Part shown: piece by piece, positions 4,990 to 5,080 of the stretch
Layout of the letters: each line of letters starts with the position of its first letter
Numbering within the stretch: the first letter of the stretch is position 1
Assembly: GCA_946886325.1 (NCBI GenBank)
Contig: CAMPIK010000237.1
Coordinates: 1-5,080, forward strand
Length of the DNA stretch: 5,080 nt
DNA from: an uncultured Shinella sp.
GTDB taxonomy: Bacteria > Pseudomonadota > Alphaproteobacteria > Rhizobiales > Rhizobiaceae
Reading direction: 5' to 3'
Position numbers and translations under genes: made by a program
The notes under the pieces: model-generated
The model's database searches: none
What the model was told of the DNA's origin: nothing
The model's input: only the letters and a program-made list of their open reading frames with translations

Positions 4990-5080
4990 ATGACCCGCAC
5001 CATCGTCGCCTCCGCCACCCGCGAGATCATCATCGGCTTCGACCAGCCCTTCTGCGTGATCGGCGAGCGCATCAATCCGA
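4990..5080 (+). CDS. Methyltetrahydrofolate:corrinoid methyltransferase, N-terminal part
   Basis: Partial gene running off the window end; 30 full codons are visible. It reads as the start of a pterin-binding (MeTr/MetH-type, DHPS-like) domain: after a short lead the V-I-G-E-R-I-N-P motif (residues 23-30) holds the Asn that contacts the pterin ring in relatives. Such enzymes transfer a methyl group between methyl-THF and the cob(I)alamin of a corrinoid protein; here the partner would be the protein at 1-375. The start ATG 4990 is supported by AGAGAGGA at 4977-4984. Only the motif and context support the call, because the barrel is missing. The alternative is another pterin-binding family member, such as a dihydropteroate synthase-like protein, less likely given the ERIN motif and neighbours. 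Confidence 0.8.
   Translation, partial: MTRTIVASATREIIIGFDQPFCVIGERINP

Noticed and set aside
1..5080. tRNA, rRNA, CRISPR array, insertion sequence or attachment-site signatures
   Set aside because: No repeat-spacer pattern, terminal inverted repeats, transposase motifs or tRNA-like fold seen in the gaps; nearly all the window is accounted for by genes.

Overview
The window is GC-rich, densely packed DNA that reads as an alphaproteobacterial chromosome, most likely from the Rhizobiales/Rhizobiaceae. The evidence is family content (ExoD, an entericidin-type lipoprotein, a MetV-like protein with a MetF partner), strong G/C bias at third codon positions, and GTG starts. Genus cannot be fixed from the sequence alone.

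Layout: (1) 1-375 (+) is the C-terminal part of a cobalamin-binding corrinoid protein of the methyltransferase type, cut by the window start. (2) 376-426 is a short gap between convergent genes with a 9-bp GC hairpin. (3) 427-585 (-) is a 52-residue entericidin-like lipoprotein, the only minus-strand gene. (4) 601-1242 (+) is a DUF1638 protein starting 15 bp from the divergent lipoprotein start. (5) 1366-2010 and 2017-2802 (+) are an ExoD-family membrane protein and a formyltransferase-fold enzyme, 6 nt apart. (6) 2912-3214, 3207-3794 and 3798-4892 (+) form a tight operon: a small 'virulence factor' family protein, a cysteine-rich MetV-like protein (MTHFR C-terminal domain family) and a MetF-like methylenetetrahydrofolate reductase. 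(7) 4990 to the window end is the start of a methyltetrahydrofolate:corrinoid methyltransferase, after a 97-nt AT-richer gap with a possible promoter.

Taken together, most genes fit a corrinoid- and tetrahydrofolate-dependent demethylation route. A substrate-specific methyltransferase (expected upstream, not seen) would methylate the corrinoid protein. The methyltransferase at the right edge would pass the methyl to tetrahydrofolate, and MetV/MetF would oxidise methyl-THF to methylene-THF. A corrinoid reactivase is expected downstream but is not in the window. The methyl donor is unknown; quaternary amines such as betaines are plausible if the missing upstream gene is MttB-like. DUF1638 and the 'virulence factor' family protein are the least understood members and the best leads. 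The ExoD/formyltransferase pair and the lipoprotein look like unrelated genes lying inside the cluster.
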